A stretch of DNA of 64,000 bases from Nocardia transvalensis (lineage in GTDB: Bacteria > Actinomycetota > Actinomycetes > Mycobacteriales > Mycobacteriaceae). A program made the translations under genes and the position numbers. Each line of letters opens with the position of its first letter. Position 1 is the stretch's first letter. Positions 32,314 to 41,159 of the stretch are shown in pieces. The stretch spans positions 62,001 through 126,000 of the forward strand of contig NZ_JADLQQ010000016.1 of assembly GCF_015477765.1 (NCBI RefSeq). The letters are read 5' to 3'. The notes under the pieces are model-generated. The model was not told where the DNA came from. It did no database searches and was given only the letters and a program-made list of their open reading frames with translations.

Positions 32314-34368
32314 TTACCAGCCCGGGTTGCCGCGGACCGGGATGTTCACGAAGCTCGGGGCATTCGGGTCCAGTTGCAGGTGTTCGGGTTTCAGACCGGT
32401 GTCCATCAGCAGGGGCATGATCGGCAGGCCCTTGGGGAAGTTGCTGGCGAAGACGTCGATCCGCAGCCGGTGGCCGGGCTGCAGCACGGCCTCGGTGGCG
32501 GGCAGGGCGATATCGAGGGTGGTCGGCTCGCCGGGCACGGTCGGCTGTCGCCGATCCAGCGAGGTGTAGGGGTGCGGATCGGTGTAATCGCCGTTGGCCG
32601 ACCGGGAGCTGCGCGACTCGTCGATCTCCCGCATGGACGCCAGCAACTGGCCGGACGACACCACCGTCGACTGTCCGTCGGGCGCCACGTCGTTGACGGT
32701 GACCGACCAGTACCCGTCGGCGGCATCCTGAACGGTATTGAGCCGCACCGCGATCGGGCCCGAGATCGTCGTCGTCCCCGCGACCGGGGCACTGGTGAAG
32801 GTCAGGGCGTTGGTCTCGGCGATCCGCGAATCCTTCGCACACGCATCGATGATCGACAGCGCACCGATCGTGGCCTGTGCGGCATCGTTGGAGCACAGGG
32901 TTGTCAGGCCCGGGGATACGGTCAGCCGCGCGGGCGAACCGTCGTTCTCGGCGCTCAGCGAACCGTCGTAGACGCTGTTGGCGGTGCCACTGCGGTTGGC
33001 CGACAGATACATCCGCCGGTACGCCGAGGCCTCCTCGGCCGGGGCCGACGGCCCGAAACCGCCCTGGGTGATCCAGCCACCACCCTGCTGGCGCAGCGTC
33101 ACGGGGCCGTAGGTGTCGATGCCGTTATCGATTCCCTTGAGCCACTTGTCGAACCACGCCCGCTGCAGGACATCCAGCCGCGGCGGCAGGCCCGGCTTGC
33201 CGTATTCGTTACCGGAACCGATGTGGTACGTGTTGCCCATCAGCAGCTGCTTCTGGCCCGGCGGCAGCGGAATCTCGTTGTATATCTTGGATTCCGAGTA
33301 AGTGAACAGATCGTGCCAGCCGCCGGTGACGAAGGTGGGCACCTGTACCCGGCTCGGGTCACCCAGCCACCCTTGGCGTGTCGAGGAGAAGCTGTTCAGG
33401 ATGTCGCGCAGCCGCGGATCCATATCCTGGGTGCGCACGCTGGCGTAGGCGTTGAGCAGCACATCCATGTAGGTGAGCGGACTGGCGGCACGGTCGGACA
33501 GCCACTTGGTGTCGAACTTGCCGTTGGCGAGCGATTGCAGATCCGGCACCCACTTGGTGGTGTTGATGGCGGTGAGCCACAACGGGATGAAGGTGAATCC
33601 GAAACCGCTGCCCGGGTCGAGCACGTCCTGCACCAGATCGCTGCCCGGCACCACGGGGAAGATGGCCTTCAGGGCCGGAGGACGCTTCTCGGCGGTCTGC
33701 ATCTGGTTGATGGCCGAGTAGGAGATGCCACTCATGCCGACCTTGCCGTCGGACCACGGCTGCCTCGACGCCCAGTCGATCACCTCGACGGAGTCCTGCT
33801 GCTCGCGCTGGCGCAACATATCCCATTCACCCTGGGAGAAGCCGGTGCCGCGAGTATCGACGACCACCTGCGTATAGCCGCTCTTGATCAGCTGGCGGTC
33901 GACGGCGAAGTTGCGCAGCTCGCCGCCCGCGAACGACTTGGTCAGATCGGTGAGGCCGGACAGCGGAGTACCGCTGAAGTCGATCTGCCGCAACAGATTC
34001 AGCACGACATCGGACAGGCCCGGCATCGACATCGCGTGATCGAGGATGTTGGAGACCAGCTTGGTGTAGGGCGTGATGTTGACAATGGCCGGTGTCTGCA
34101 CGTCGATGGGACGTCCCGCGGCGTCGGCGGGCCGATACACGTTGGCCTTCAACACCGTTCCGTCACTCATCGTGATCGACACATCCCACTGGATGTTGAT
34201 GTTCGGGTACTGCTGCGGGCCGTCCTCGGCGGCGGTCCAGGCGGCACCGGCCGCCCCGCCGTCCGGGCCGGTCGCCACCGGCGACGCGCTCGCGGTCGTG
34301 ACACCGAAGAACGGGAGAGTGACGGTGGCGGCGACCGCAACCACTGTGACGCGCAGCGCGTACTTCAT
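32314..34368 (-). CDS. Secreted CocE/NonD-type X-Pro dipeptidyl-peptidase-like hydrolase
   Basis: A 684-residue exported alpha/beta hydrolase. A Sec signal peptide (MKYALRVTVVAVAATVTL, cleavage near ASASP) precedes the CocE domain: GYTQVVVDTRGTGFSQGEW (oxyanion Asp-Thr-Arg-Gly-Thr), nucleophile GMSGISYSA (Ser about residue 216) and a C-terminal jelly-roll (PGHRLRIDVFASNFPKG). Family members cleave X-Pro peptides or esters; the substrate is unknown. GAGGTGG lies 11 nt upstream. A 16-bp palindrome lies in the promoter region. Confidence 0.88.
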   Translation of the reverse strand: MKYALRVTVVAVAATVTLPFFGVTTASASPVATGPDGGAAGAAWTAAEDGPQQYPNINIQWDVSITMSDGTVLKANVYRPADAAGRPIDVQTPAIVNITPYTKLVSNILDHAMSMPGLSDVVLNLLRQIDFSGTPLSGLTDLTKSFAGGELRNFAVDRQLIKSGYTQVVVDTRGTGFSQGEWDMLRQREQQDSVEVIDWASRQPWSDGKVGMSGISYSAINQMQTAEKRPPALKAIFPVVPGSDLVQDVLDPGSGFGFTFIPLWLTAINTTKWVPDLQSLANGKFDTKWLSDRAASPLTYMDVLLNAYASVRTQDMDPRLRDILNSFSSTRQGWLGDPSRVQVPTFVTGGWHDLFTYSESKIYNEIPLPPGQKQLLMGNTYHIGSGNEYGKPGLPPRLDVLQRAWFDKWLKGIDNGIDTYGPVTLRQQGGGWITQGGFGPSAPAEEASAYRRMYLSANRSGTANSVYDGSLSAENDGSPARLTVSPGLTTLCSNDAAQATIGALSIIDACAKDSRIAETNALTFTSAPVAGTTTISGPIAVRLNTVQDAADGYWSVTVNDVAPDGQSTVVSSGQLLASMREIDESRSSRSANGDYTDPHPYTSLDRRQPTVPGEPTTLDIALPATEAVLQPGHRLRIDVFASNFPKGLPIMPLLMDTGLKPEHLQLDPNAPSFVNIPVRGNPGW

Positions 34369-34410
34369 CGGACGTGATCCACCTCTCGAATGGTCGAACG
34401 TCCGGAAGTG

Positions 34411-34426
34411 TAGTTACAGCTAACTA
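34411..34426. promoter_or_regulatory. Perfect inverted repeat upstream of the CocE-type gene
   Basis: TAGTTA-CAGC-TAACTA lies 43-58 bp before the ATG in otherwise GC-rich DNA. It is the right size for a TetR-type dimer; no regulator gene is adjacent. The rest of 34369-34667 shows no gene. Confidence 0.5.
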
Positions 34427-34667
34427 AGTTGCAAACCCTCGGTTACACCAACTGCACTCGTTTTCTCTCAGGTTCTCAACGTCTCGGACGAGCCGTTCTG
34501 ACCTGCCGAGTTACCTACCGGACATGGCGTGGACCACTTCCGACCGGCCGGAACGTGACTGCCGACACGTTTTCGAGCTGACCCGTAGAGGGCCACAGCA
34601 ATGTGATAGCTACGGTTCCGTAGGAGTGACGCGATTCACGGGACCGCGGGTAACACCGAAAGGGGTT

Positions 34668-34690
34668 GGTGGCGGCCGGAAGCCGCCACC
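34668..34690 (-). terminator. Intrinsic-like terminator of the serine protease gene
   Basis: GGTGGCGGC pairs with GCCGCCACC (9 bp, 5-nt loop), 8 bp after the protease stop; on the minus strand CCCCTTT follows. Confidence 0.7.
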
Positions 34691-34698
34691 GTCGCGCC

Positions 34699-35439
34699 TC
34701 AGAACAAGCGGAATCCCGCGCCCACACCACCCTGGCGGTCGATATCGGCCAGCACCGCCGCAATCGTGGTCGCGGCGTCGGGCTGGTGGATCACGTCACC
34801 GGCACCCTGGCACGAGGGCAGCGGCACGGTCACGGGGCCGACCTCGAAATCCTTACCCGCCACGATCATTCCGATCAGCCGGTCGCCCATCAGCACCGGC
34901 GACCCGGAGTCGCCGTAGTCGGCGCACACATGGCTGGCGAACCACGCCGGATGGGTCTCCCAGACGATGCCGCAGGTGAAGCCGGTGGTGCGGCCGTTCT
35001 TACAGACGTTGTCGCCGGTCCTCGGCGCAGTGCCGGTCCCATTGATCACCGATTGGGCCACCTGCCGGGTGGGCACGACCCGAGCCGCATCGAATTCGAT
35101 GACGGCCCAGTCGAAATCCTCGCTCTTGGCCGCGATGTGGCCGACCACACCGGCCTCGGGATCGTATTCGGCCAGCAGCCGCGCGCCGACCTCACCGCAG
35201 TGCCCGGCCGTGAGGCCGACGAGGCGGTCGGTGCGGTCGAAACCGATGGCGGTGAGGGTGCAGTCGGCGGCCGTGTCCGGCTCCGCCATCTGTTCGACGA
35301 TGATGCCGGAGCCTCCGCCGAGTGTCACCGGCGCTCCGGCCTGGGCCGTTCCGGTGGCGAATGCGGTGCCGGCCACCGCCGCCACCGCCGCGACGGCCCA
35401 GGACACGACACGGGCTCGTCCCGCTGCAAACATGGTCAT
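34699..35439 (-). CDS. Secreted chymotrypsin-like serine protease
   Basis: A 246-residue S1-family protease. Signal peptide to about residue 33 (cleavage GTAQA-GAP), then the triad: GLTAGHCGE (His), DFDWAVIEF (Asp) and DYGDSGSPVLMG (Ser). Cysteine pairs DNVCKNGRTTGFTCG and SHVCADYG fit disulfides. No long pro-domain is present, unlike alpha-lytic protease. Start ATG 35439 or 35433. It lies between gpmA and the CocE gene on the same strand. Confidence 0.9.
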   Translation of the reverse strand: MTMFAAGRARVVSWAVAAVAAVAGTAFATGTAQAGAPVTLGGGSGIIVEQMAEPDTAADCTLTAIGFDRTDRLVGLTAGHCGEVGARLLAEYDPEAGVVGHIAAKSEDFDWAVIEFDAARVVPTRQVAQSVINGTGTAPRTGDNVCKNGRTTGFTCGIVWETHPAWFASHVCADYGDSGSPVLMGDRLIGMIVAGKDFEVGPVTVPLPSCQGAGDVIHQPDAATTIAAVLADIDRQGGVGAGFRLF

Positions 35440-35644
35440 CTCTTTCTGCGCGCCCGGACCCGGTCCGGATATGAGGGGTTCCGTCCACCGTCGGGCAGCA
35501 ACGAGCTCCCCTAGCGATGGATCGAAATCCCCCCGGGCAGAAAGCATTTCAACTGCAACCGACGCTGAACGGCTGGACACTACCAGGACGGCGCGTCCTT
35601 GCCCAGCCCCCTTACGCGACTACGAGGTGAACGATGGCCGGGAC

Positions 35645-36391
35645 TTACTTGCCGCCCTGGCTCGCGACCGCGGCGGCACCGGCGGCGGCGGCTTCGGGGT
35701 CCAGGTACTCACCCGGGCCGACCGGGCGCAGGTTCTCGTCCAGTTCGTAACGCAGCGGGATGCCGGTGGGGATATTGAGCCCGGCGATGTCCTCGTCGGA
35801 GATGTCCTCCAGGTGCTTGACCAGTGCGCGCAGCGAATTGCCGTGCGCGGCAACCAGCACCGTCTTACCGGCCAGCAGTTCCCGGGAGATGGTCGACTCC
35901 CAGTACGGGACCATACGGGCCACGACGTCCTTCAGGCATTCGGTCTGCGGGATGTCGATGCCGGCGTAGCGCGGGTCTCCGGCCTGGCTGTACTCGTTGT
36001 CGGCCTCGATCGGCGGCGGCGGGGTGTCGTAGCTGCGACGCCACAGCATGAACTGCTCGTCGCCGTACTTGTCGCGGACCTGCGCCTTGTTCTTGCCCTG
36101 CAGAGCGCCGTAGTGGCGCTCGTTGAGACGCCAGTCGCGGACCACGGGGATCCAGTGCCGATCGGCGGCGTCCAGGGCGATATTGGCGGTGCTGATCGCC
36201 CGGCGCAGCAGCGAGGTGAACACGATGTCGGGCAGGACGTTGTGCTCGGCCAGCAGCTCGCCCGCACGCTTGCCCTCGGCCATGCCCTTATCGGTGAGGT
36301 GCACGTCGACCCAACCGGTGAACAGGTTCAGGGCGTTCCATTCGCTCTCGCCGTGGCGCAGCAACACGAGGGAGTACGTCATGCTGGTCAT
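35645..36391 (-). CDS. gpmA: 2,3-bisphosphoglycerate-dependent phosphoglycerate mutase
   Basis: A 248-residue glycolytic enzyme interconverting 3- and 2-phosphoglycerate. Phospho-histidine LVLLRHGESEWN, NERHYGALQG, and VLVAAHGNSLRAL with the second histidine are all typical of dPGM. The Ala-rich tail is slightly long. ATG 36391 and ATG 36382 are both possible; the latter has a better-spaced AGGA. It holds the gpm1 position between mshA and senX3. Confidence 0.95.
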   Translation of the reverse strand: MTSMTYSLVLLRHGESEWNALNLFTGWVDVHLTDKGMAEGKRAGELLAEHNVLPDIVFTSLLRRAISTANIALDAADRHWIPVVRDWRLNERHYGALQGKNKAQVRDKYGDEQFMLWRRSYDTPPPPIEADNEYSQAGDPRYAGIDIPQTECLKDVVARMVPYWESTISRELLAGKTVLVAAHGNSLRALVKHLEDISDEDIAGLNIPTGIPLRYELDENLRPVGPGEYLDPEAAAAGAAAVASQGGK

Positions 36392-36511
36392 CCTGCCACG
36401 ATGGCCTTATCACGGTTCACCGGCCTTGCGGCGCTCGGGGAGGGCCCGGCCCGACAGTGATGTAACACACATCCCTTGCCGGTGAGGTGGTCCGGCGGAG
36501 CCGCAGGACGG

Positions 36512-37417
36512 TCAGTCGTACTCGTCGGCGGTGGCGTGGCCCGCGGCGAGGACGCCCGCGCCGACCAGGGTGGCGCCGTTGGTGATTCGTGATTTCATGA
36601 CCCGCAGGTCGCGGGTGAAGCCGAGGCGGGCGTGTTTCGCGATCGCTGCGCGCATCGGATTCCACAGGGGCTCACCGGATTCGGCGAAGCCGCCGCCGAT
36701 CACCACGCGATCGATGTCCAGCAGTGCGGCGGCCGACGAAATCGCTTGGCCCAGCGCGGTTCCGGCCCGTTCCATGGCGGCCAGGGCGATGGCGTCATCG
36801 GCGCGTGCGGCCTCGGCCAACTCCACTCCGGTGGCGCCGGTCCACCCCTGCGAGCGCGCCCAGCGAACCGACGACATGCCGCTGGCGACGGCCTCGACGC
36901 AGCCCACGCCGCCGCATCCGCACGGCGCATCCCAGCCGGGGACCACGATGTGACCGATGTGCCCGGCATTACCGGTGCGCCCGACCGCGACCCTGCCGTC
37001 GGAGATGATCCCGCCGCCGATCCCCGAGGACACCGTCATCGCCATGCCGTTGCGCACCCCGCGCAAATCCCCGATGTGGTGTTCGGCCAAGGCCAGGCAG
37101 GCCCCATCGATCGCGAATCGAATCACCGCCGACGGAAACAGCTCCTGCACCGACTCGACGATCGGAAACCCGGACTTCCATTCCGGAATGTTCAACGGCG
37201 CCGTGATCCCCGACCGCACATCCACCGGCCCCGCCGACCCGATCCCGATCGCCGTGACCTTGGCCTCCCCCGCCACCTCCACCAGCAGTTCCCGGCACGC
37301 CTCCCACACCTTCGCCCCCGGCACCGACACCCGCCGCACATCCCGCACCTGCCGCCCCCCATGCACCACCCCCGCCGCGAACTTGGTCGCCCCGATATCC
37401 AGAGCCAACACACTCAT
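36512..37417 (-). CDS. ROK-family sugar kinase (glucokinase-like)
   Basis: A 301-residue ROK kinase. ALDIGATKFAAGVV is the ATP phosphate loop, GIGSAGPVD and GNAGHIGHIVV flank the catalytic region, and the zinc motif is PCGCGGVGCVEAVASG. The Asp of the catalytic IDGA segment is present (IRFAIDGACLAL). It would phosphorylate a hexose such as glucose or N-acetyl sugar. AGGAGGTGAT lies 4-13 nt before ATG 37417. Not at this site in mycobacteria. Confidence 0.87.
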   Translation of the reverse strand: MSVLALDIGATKFAAGVVHGGRQVRDVRRVSVPGAKVWEACRELLVEVAGEAKVTAIGIGSAGPVDVRSGITAPLNIPEWKSGFPIVESVQELFPSAVIRFAIDGACLALAEHHIGDLRGVRNGMAMTVSSGIGGGIISDGRVAVGRTGNAGHIGHIVVPGWDAPCGCGGVGCVEAVASGMSSVRWARSQGWTGATGVELAEAARADDAIALAAMERAGTALGQAISSAAALLDIDRVVIGGGFAESGEPLWNPMRAAIAKHARLGFTRDLRVMKSRITNGATLVGAGVLAAGHATADEYD

Positions 37418-37650
37418 CCGCAATCACCTCCTCGTCGTCCCGGCCAAAAGCATGCCGGGACCATGACTCGAGCACCAGCTCAGCACCATGGTGAACCACC
37501 AGCCGAAACCATGGGCGAAGTACCGGCCCAGCACCATGGGCGGAATATCAGCAGCCGTATCAGCGAGACCTCCCGCCGAGGACCGACCCGCCATTCCCTC
37601 TGCGAACGACCTTCTCATTCCCTGCGTATCGACCTCTCTGCGCGGGCCAC

Positions 37651-37868
37651 TCATTCCCTGCCCAGCGCGGCTCGCTCATTCCCTGCCCAGCGCGGCTCGC
37701 TCATTCCCTGCCCAGCGCGGCTCGCTCATTCCCTGCCCAGCGCGGCTCGCTCATTCCCTGCCCAGCGCGACTCGCTCATTCCCTGCCCAGCGCGACTCGC
37801 TCATTCCCTGCCCAGCGCGGCTCGCTCATTCCCTGCGCAGCGACGCCCCAGGGCGGCGCTGCGCAGGG
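37651..37868. repeat. 25-bp tandem array next to the YbjN gene stop
   Basis: Seven near-identical 25-bp units (TCATTCCCTGCCCAGCGCGG plus CTCGC) run from 37651 to 37825. An eighth starts at 37826 and merges into a 12-bp hairpin (CCCTGCGCAGCG 37831-37842 with CGCTGCGCAGGG 37857-37868) that ends at the YbjN stop codon (37869). The rest of 37418-37650 holds a CCCGGC/GCCGGG hairpin at 37440-37461 and irregular CAGCACCATG copies, but no gene. Confidence 0.85.
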
Positions 37869-38366
37869 TCAGGACTCGTCCACCAGATGTTCGAAGGCGC
37901 GGAGGTTTTTGAGGGATTCGCCGCGGGAGACGCGCCACTTCCATTCTCGGCGGATGGATTCGGCGAAGCCGAGTTCGAGGAGGACGTTGAAGTCGGCGTC
38001 GACGGCCTCGAGGATTTGGCCGAAGACGCGGTCGAGTTCGTCGGCGGTGACGGCGTGGGTGGCGATGCGGCCGATCAGGTAGATGTCGCCGACCCGGTCG
38101 AGGGTGTAGGCGACACCGTAGAGGCGGCGGTTGCGGCGCAGCAGGAACTTGTAGACGCCCTCGAAGTTCTCATCGGGTTTGCGGCAGACGAAGCATTCGA
38201 AGCGCACGCCGTGCTGGCCGACGGTGAGCATCACGGTGGTCTTGAGCTTGCGCTCACCGGGCAGGACGGCGATGAAGGTGTCGTCGCCCTCGCGGGTGTA
38301 CTCGACCTCGCGCTCGCGCAGGGTGTCCTCGATCAGCTGTGCGGTCCGGTGAATCGTGTCGTTCAT
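37869..38366 (-). CDS. YbjN-domain protein (Rv0487-like)
   Basis: A 165-residue protein with a type-III-secretion-chaperone-like YbjN fold: alternating strands in LKTTVMLTVGQHGVRFECFV and KFLLRRNRRLYGVAY, then a helix DELDRVFGQILEAVDADF. Function unknown; such proteins often bind partners. The ATG overlaps the mshA stop (ATGA), as Rv0486-Rv0487 are linked, so it may serve mycothiol synthesis. Its stop codon abuts a hairpin and a tandem repeat array. Confidence 0.87.
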   Translation of the reverse strand: MNDTIHRTAQLIEDTLREREVEYTREGDDTFIAVLPGERKLKTTVMLTVGQHGVRFECFVCRKPDENFEGVYKFLLRRNRRLYGVAYTLDRVGDIYLIGRIATHAVTADELDRVFGQILEAVDADFNVLLELGFAESIRREWKWRVSRGESLKNLRAFEHLVDES

Positions 38367-39736
38367 CGGCGTACCACTCCCATCCGACGCCGCCACAGCG
38401 CCCGCGACCTGGCTTGATTGCCCTCTCCGAGCAACGTACCCGCCAGTCGCGACCGCACACCTCGATACCCCGACAGCGCCTCGATATAGCTGTCCAGCAA
38501 ACCCTCGGCAGTGTGTTCCCAGGAGAAGTTGGCGGCATGGTCGACCGCGGCGGCCCCCATCCGCTCCAAGCGAGCGGGATCGTTCAGCAGCGACCGCAGC
38601 GCAGCCGCCCACTGGTCGGTGCGGTGGCCCGGCACGAGCAGGCCCGACACCCCGTCCCGCACCGCGGTACCCAGGCCGCCCACGTGTGCGGCCAGCACGG
38701 GGGTGCCGCTGGCCTGGGCCTCGATGGCGACCAGGCCGAAGGACTCGTTGTGGCTGGGGACGGCAACCAGGTCGGCGGCCCGGTACACCTGCACCAACCG
38801 CTGCGGCGGCTGCGGCGGCAGGAAGGTCACCCGGTCGGCGATGCCGAGGGACGCGGCCAATTCGATCAGGGCATCGGGACGTTCGAGCCCGGTGCCGGAG
38901 GGTCCGCCCACGATCAGCACCCGCAGCGCGCGGCCGGGTTCGGCCTGCAGTACCTGCGCGGCCGCCCGCACCAGGACGTCGGGCGCCTTCAGCGGCTGGA
39001 TGCGGCCGATGAACGCCACGACCTGCTCGTTCGGCGCGATCCCCAGTTCGGCGCGGGCGACGGTCCGGTCGCCGGGGCTGTAGCGGGCCAGATCGGCACC
39101 GGGCAGCACCACATCGATACGGTCCGGTTCGGCGCCGTACAGCTCGACCAGCTGACGCGCCTCCTCGGTGGTGTTGGCGACCAGCCGGTCGGCCTCGGCG
39201 ATGAGCTGCTTCTCCCCGATCTCGCGGGCCACCGGTTCGGGCACATCGCCCTCGGCCAGATAGGCATTCTTCACCGCGGCCAGCGTGTGCGCGGTGTGCA
39301 CCTGCGGCACCCGCCAGCGGTCGCGGGCCAGCCAGCCGACCTGACCGGACAGCCAGTAGTGGGAATGGATGAGGTCGTAGTGGCCGGGCAGCTGCCGCGC
39401 CTCCTGCCGCAACACCTCGGCTGCGAACGGGCACAGCTGGGTCGGCAGGTCATGCTTGTCGAGCCCTTCGAACGGGCCCGCCACCACATTGCGCACCAGC
39501 ACACCGGGGGCGGCCTCGACGACAGGCTCGTCATCGGAGGAGGTAGCGCGGGTGAAGATCTCCACCTCGACGCCGCGTCGGGCCAGCTGGATCGCGGTCT
39601 GCAGCACGTAGACGTTCATGCCGCCCGCATCTCCGGTGCCCGGTTGCGCCAGGGGTGAGGTGTGCACCGACAACACGGCGATCCGATTCGGCCGTAGGTC
39701 CGGGCGTTGACTCACCTCTCCAGTGTGCACGCCCAT
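38363..39736 (-). CDS. mshA: D-inositol-3-phosphate glycosyltransferase (mycothiol synthesis)
   Basis: A 457-residue GT-B enzyme that joins GlcNAc from UDP-GlcNAc to inositol-3-phosphate, the first step to mycothiol. SVHTSPLAQPGTGDAGGMNV is the family-specific N-terminus; HSHYWLSGQ, VAFIGRIQPLKAPDVL and the EX7E segment NESFGLVAIEAQASGTPVLA are present. The ATG at 39736 is taken; GTG 39718 is an alternative. It is coupled to the YbjN gene. Confidence 0.95.
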   Translation of the reverse strand: MGVHTGEVSQRPDLRPNRIAVLSVHTSPLAQPGTGDAGGMNVYVLQTAIQLARRGVEVEIFTRATSSDDEPVVEAAPGVLVRNVVAGPFEGLDKHDLPTQLCPFAAEVLRQEARQLPGHYDLIHSHYWLSGQVGWLARDRWRVPQVHTAHTLAAVKNAYLAEGDVPEPVAREIGEKQLIAEADRLVANTTEEARQLVELYGAEPDRIDVVLPGADLARYSPGDRTVARAELGIAPNEQVVAFIGRIQPLKAPDVLVRAAAQVLQAEPGRALRVLIVGGPSGTGLERPDALIELAASLGIADRVTFLPPQPPQRLVQVYRAADLVAVPSHNESFGLVAIEAQASGTPVLAAHVGGLGTAVRDGVSGLLVPGHRTDQWAAALRSLLNDPARLERMGAAAVDHAANFSWEHTAEGLLDSYIEALSGYRGVRSRLAGTLLGEGNQARSRALWRRRMGVVRR

Positions 39737-40223
39737 ACGAACCGACCGGTGCGACCTCCACCACCAAGTGACCGCCATCACAATGCCGTTCGAGACCACT
39801 CGCAGCGACCGAAGCGTCGACCCACCTACTCGTATCGAGCGCCCGATCCGGCAAATACCAAGCGGCACAATCGCATCGCGAGCCCGGCCATTCGCGACCG
39901 GCCGTAACCAGGCTCGTCCCGGTCGAATTCCCCGCACCACCCGCCCGCGAGCACTTTCCCTCATCCCCGAGGAACGGCCTCCCCACCCAGCCGGTTCGAC
40001 TAGATCCGGCCACATGAACGACACCTCGCCTCCGCACCGGGACTCACCCGAGAAATGCTGCCGCCCAGAAGGATTCACACCGCTTGCCTGTTGTCCCGAG
40101 AAGGTTTGCCGAGGCGGCAACTGATTTCGCGAGCACATAGGTAACTCATTGGGCACGCCCGGGAATCAGCCTGAACCCAACGCAGGACCTGTGACCGAAC
40201 CGAGCGGCACCTACTGGTATTGC
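39737..40223. other. 487-bp intergenic region carrying a 111-bp dispersed element
   Basis: The left part should contain the mshA promoter; no protein of familiar composition is encoded. The right end is a 111-bp element (40118-40228) that aligns without gaps to 53615-53725 and reaches the nitrilase stop codon. Confidence 0.6.
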
Positions 40224-40228
40224 CTAAA
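40118..40228. repeat. 111-bp dispersed element, copy 1
   Basis: It begins CAACTGATTTCGCG and ends GCCTAAA; 84 of 111 positions match copy 2 with no gaps. Conserved blocks are positions 1-30, 59-73 (CCCAACGCAGGACCT) and 96-111. Mismatches do not follow codon spacing, so it is probably a DNA or RNA element. It overlaps the nitrilase stop by 5 bp. Confidence 0.7.
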
Positions 40229-40925
40229 GGCGCGGGCCTGCGAAGGTGTGCTGGGCGAAGTCGCCGGGGTTGGGGCCCGCCTCGGCCAGGAGGTCGCCTG
40301 TTGCCGACCAGATGCCGGAGCGGCCGGAGGTGCGGTCGAAGCCGCCGCCGGTGGGGCCCGCAAAGGCGGCGGTGGCGATCCATACGCCGTGGTCGACGGC
40401 GGTCCGGCGGGCGCGTTCGCCGTGCACGGTGGACTCGTGATCGGCGTGGACGACGCCGGCAACGTAACCGTCGATGCCGAGTGCCGCGGTCCTGGCGGCG
40501 TGCTCGGGGATGCCGGTGTCGCGACAGACCGCCAGGCCGAGCCGCCAGCCGTCCACCTCGAGGACCGCGGGCTCACCCGCCACGAAACGCTCGGACTCAC
40601 TGCCGTGCAGATAGACCTTGCCGTAAGCCACCGACGCTCCGGTGCCGTCCACGGCGAGGACACCGATGCGCGGGCCGGGCACCGGGGCCCCGACCAGCGC
40701 GAGCGAACCGGTCTGCGCGCACGCCGCCACGATCGGCGCGAGCCGCTCGTCGTCCGGCGTCACCACCTCGGCGTCGAGTTCGTACCCGGTCAGCGACATC
40801 TCCGGAAAGACGACCACTCGCGCCCGCGCCGCCCGCACGATCTCCGCATGCGCCGCCGCGTTCCCCACCACGTCGTGCGCCGCACACCGCGGCTGTGCCA
40901 CCGCGATGCTCAGCTCGCCTCGCAC
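40224..40925 (-). CDS. Nitrilase/carbon-nitrogen hydrolase family protein
   Basis: A 233-residue amidohydrolase of the nitrilase superfamily. The triad is visible: Glu in VVFPEMSLTGYEL, Lys in YGKVYLHGSE and Cys in LAVCRDTGIPEHA. It is short for the family (about 260-280), ending soon after the last strand. It could cleave a simple amide or serve in metabolite repair. GGAGG lies 5 nt before GTG 40925; earlier GTGs exist. Homologue by position of Rv0480c. Confidence 0.83.
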   Translation of the reverse strand: MRGELSIAVAQPRCAAHDVVGNAAAHAEIVRAARARVVVFPEMSLTGYELDAEVVTPDDERLAPIVAACAQTGSLALVGAPVPGPRIGVLAVDGTGASVAYGKVYLHGSESERFVAGEPAVLEVDGWRLGLAVCRDTGIPEHAARTAALGIDGYVAGVVHADHESTVHGERARRTAVDHGVWIATAAFAGPTGGGFDRTSGRSGIWSATGDLLAEAGPNPGDFAQHTFAGPRL

Positions 40926-41159
40926 CCGCACCTCCACCAGCTCCAGCTCCGCCCCATCCTGCCAGGCCTGCAAGACGCCCGACCGCGACGGGGCCGCCCT
41001 GGATTTCGTTCAGCCCGAAGGCATGCGAGCGCATGCCACCCGCCGCTTCAGCACGAACCGGTAGGCCTAGGCCAGGAGGGATCGCCGCAAACGGCAAGGG
41101 CCCGCACGGTTGCCGTCAGAATTCGCGCCTCGACGGTGGTGGCCCGTATTCGCGAGGGG

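Noticed and set aside
31582..34377. Plus-strand frame of about 930 codons
   Set aside because: It is antisense to the clear CocE-type gene and out of frame with the reductase gene; its Arg/Gly-rich product is typical of a GC-rich shadow.
37651..37868. Regular repeats that might be a CRISPR array
   Set aside because: The units are directly adjacent with no unique spacers and no cas genes are nearby.
39723..40124. Plus-strand frame of 133 codons upstream of mshA
   Set aside because: Composition is Pro/Arg-rich without domain, it covers the mshA promoter region and lacks a ribosome binding site.
38363..40156. Longer N-terminal form of MshA starting near 40156
   Set aside because: The extra part shows no family similarity and runs into the 111-bp element; ATG 39736 gives the normal MshA length.
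40118..40228. The 111-bp element as a tRNA gene or known riboswitch
   Set aside because: No cloverleaf or consensus of a riboswitch class I know could be fitted, and neither copy lies upstream of a gene start.
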